A model generated the notes under the pieces. That model was not told where the DNA came from and did no database searches. It worked only from the letters and a program-made list of their open reading frames with translations. A stretch of DNA of 64,000 nucleotides, taken from G965226155 sp965226155 (GTDB lineage Bacteria > Pseudomonadota > Gammaproteobacteria > Eutrophobiales > Eutrophobiaceae). Below, piece by piece: positions 63,041-64,000 of this stretch (position 1 is its first letter; each line of letters opens with the position of its first letter). The stretch lies in the NCBI GenBank assembly GCA_965226155.1, contig OZ245331.1:2666001-2730000 (forward strand), in the 5' to 3' direction. The position numbers were made by a program, and so were the translations under genes.

Positions 63041-63604
63041 TATCTAAAAGCGGCGATCTGAATCGCGTAGTCGAGTTTGTGGTCGACGTCGTTTTAGTAC
63101 AACTAATTGTTGACGAAGGCACAGGTTCAGCCACCAATTGAGCTTTTGATTTGAAACAGGTTGAAATGATGTGTACCCACCATCGAATCATGATGCACTC
63201 CAAGTTGTTATTGTTTTAAATAGAGTTTTTCACATGTACCTGAGTATGACTACTTGAACAGATAAGGTTTTTGCGCCCTATAACAAAGATGGAACCTTTC
63301 CTGATTACTTCTACAGCCAACATGATCCAGCTAAATATTTTTGTTTGAACTATAAACCAGTAGTGTCCGGTTAAATTCTTCAGATGGGTGACCGGAGTCA
63401 ATCGTTGCACCGTTTCATCCTTGTGCAAACGGGGTACACTCTTTTCAACCTTGGACGACATTTTGTCGGGGCTGAGCATTACAAAAGACTTAGGGTAGCT
63501 GCCTTTGGAAAATGAACATCAGCCGTTGCTTGATTGCTAACAATAAATTTCTACTGGGCCAAAAGAGTTAATTTGTCAGTACCACATTTTAGGCATTCGT
63601 ATTT
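63041..63604. other. 564-bp stretch of decayed sequence
   Basis: No convincing gene. A minus-strand frame within 63216-63479 contains KVEKSVPRLHKDETVQRL, and the nearby DNA TAGTGTCCGGTTAAATTC (63361-63378) recalls the ends of some insertion sequences, so this may be IS debris. The identification is tentative. Confidence 0.3.
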
Positions 63605-64000
63605 TTAACCGGGTACTTTTTCAATGCCTAGTCCTGCTTTATTTCTGAATTGATATTTTGATTGACTAAACATCCCATGTTTACCAATTTTCAGATTTGG
63701 CAAAAACGGATCTTTTGTGAGCAAATGTGTACTAAAACCACCTTCCTGCGCTTTTAAATTATAGGTAGCTGCATCTGCCATGATTAATGCGGTGCGGGTG
63801 AGCAAGCTTGTTTCACCAACGTGTGCACCGACAATTATATCTATGTTTAATCTCACAAGTTCATCTATGATTTTTAGGGATCTAATAAGACCGCCGTATT
63901 TGGATACTCTTGCATTAACAATCCAGTTTTTCGAGGACTGTATTAATTCTTGTATTTGATCGAATCTGAGAAGGCTTTCATCCAGGATAATTTTTTTATC
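63605..64000 (-). CDS. enolase-superfamily enzyme, C-terminal part (5' end outside window)
   Basis: The frame is open from the right edge. It reads IILDESLLRFDQIQELI, NARVSKYGGLIRSLKI, VGAHVGETSLLTRTALIMA and ends LGIEKVPG, typical of the catalytic barrel of muconate-cycloisomerase/mandelate-racemase-like enzymes: the metal ligand in LDES, the Lys in RVSKYGG and the VGETSLL strand. About 131 residues are visible. The substrate cannot be inferred from this part. Confidence 0.75.
   Translation of the reverse strand, partial: DKKIILDESLLRFDQIQELIQSSKNWIVNARVSKYGGLIRSLKIIDELVRLNIDIIVGAHVGETSLLTRTALIMADAATYNLKAQEGGFSTHLLTKDPFLPNLKIGKHGMFSQSKYQFRNKAGLGIEKVPG

Noticed and set aside
1..64000. CRISPR arrays
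   Set aside because: No spaced direct repeats of 23-40 bp with unique spacers were seen; the only regular repeat is the 108-bp coding array at 56.9-60.5 kb.

Overview
The window looks like part of a gammaproteobacterial chromosome. The core order purF-cvpA-dedD-folC-accD, truA-fimV-asd, glmM/ftsH/rlmE/greA/carBA, dapB-dnaJ-dnaK-grpE-hrcA, nadK-recN-fur, bamE/rnfH/ratA/smpB-ssrA follows blocks familiar from Pseudomonas-like and purple-sulfur/Legionella-like Gammaproteobacteria. The genome seems moderately AT-rich (judged by eye, not computed). Expected neighbours are missing (no trpBA between trpF and accD, no folP between ftsH and glmM) and several genes are frameshifted. Together with many insertion sequences, this suggests an uncultivated or host-associated lineage rather than a well-studied genus. 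I cannot name the species.

Layout. 1-11.2 kb: a minus-strand run from asd through fimV, truA, trpF and accD to a truncated purF. 11.6-16.9 kb: lysine and serine biosynthesis (dapD, a DUF1015 gene, serA) and cell wall (glmM). 16.9-24.6 kb: ftsH, rlmE, greA, carB and carA, with a terminator-like hairpin in the carA leader. 24.6-31.5 kb: an accessory block between carA and dapB holding a Ser/Thr kinase with a frameshifted Sel1 tail, an XdhC-MobA fusion, a patatin, a probably dead IS30 element and a small membrane protein. 31.5-37.6 kb: dapB and the heat-shock genes. 37.7-40.8 kb: nadK, recN and fur.

40.9-43.2 kb is the most unusual stretch. A 2,259-bp IS1595-family element sits between fur and bamE, with 36-bp perfect terminal inverted repeats and an 8-bp target duplication (TAATTTTA). 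Between its ends it carries a transposase, a winged-helix-like protein gene, two RNA hairpins, a 47-residue ORF and a complete class II tRNA. That tRNA has a leucine-type body but its loop reads UGG, a proline anticodon. It also inserted exactly at the bamE start codon.

43.2-49.7 kb: bamE, a cobalamin-type ABC uptake system (btuF, btuC, btuD) attached to ratA-rnfH, an SNF-family symporter, smpB and ssrA (tag ANDDNYALAA). 49.7-56.8 kb: an island entered through the 3' end of ssrA. It has a P4-type integrase, a coupled AlpA / HTH-zinc-ribbon / tyrosine recombinase set, an uncharacterised minus-strand cargo group, and two decayed genes (one with an in-frame TGA, one a resolvase). 56.8-60.6 kb: an exported 1,264-residue protein made of 33 near-identical 36-residue Sel1 repeats in a mosaic pattern. 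60.7-64 kb: transposase remnants around an intact IS3 element, then the C-terminal part of an enolase-superfamily enzyme running off the right edge.
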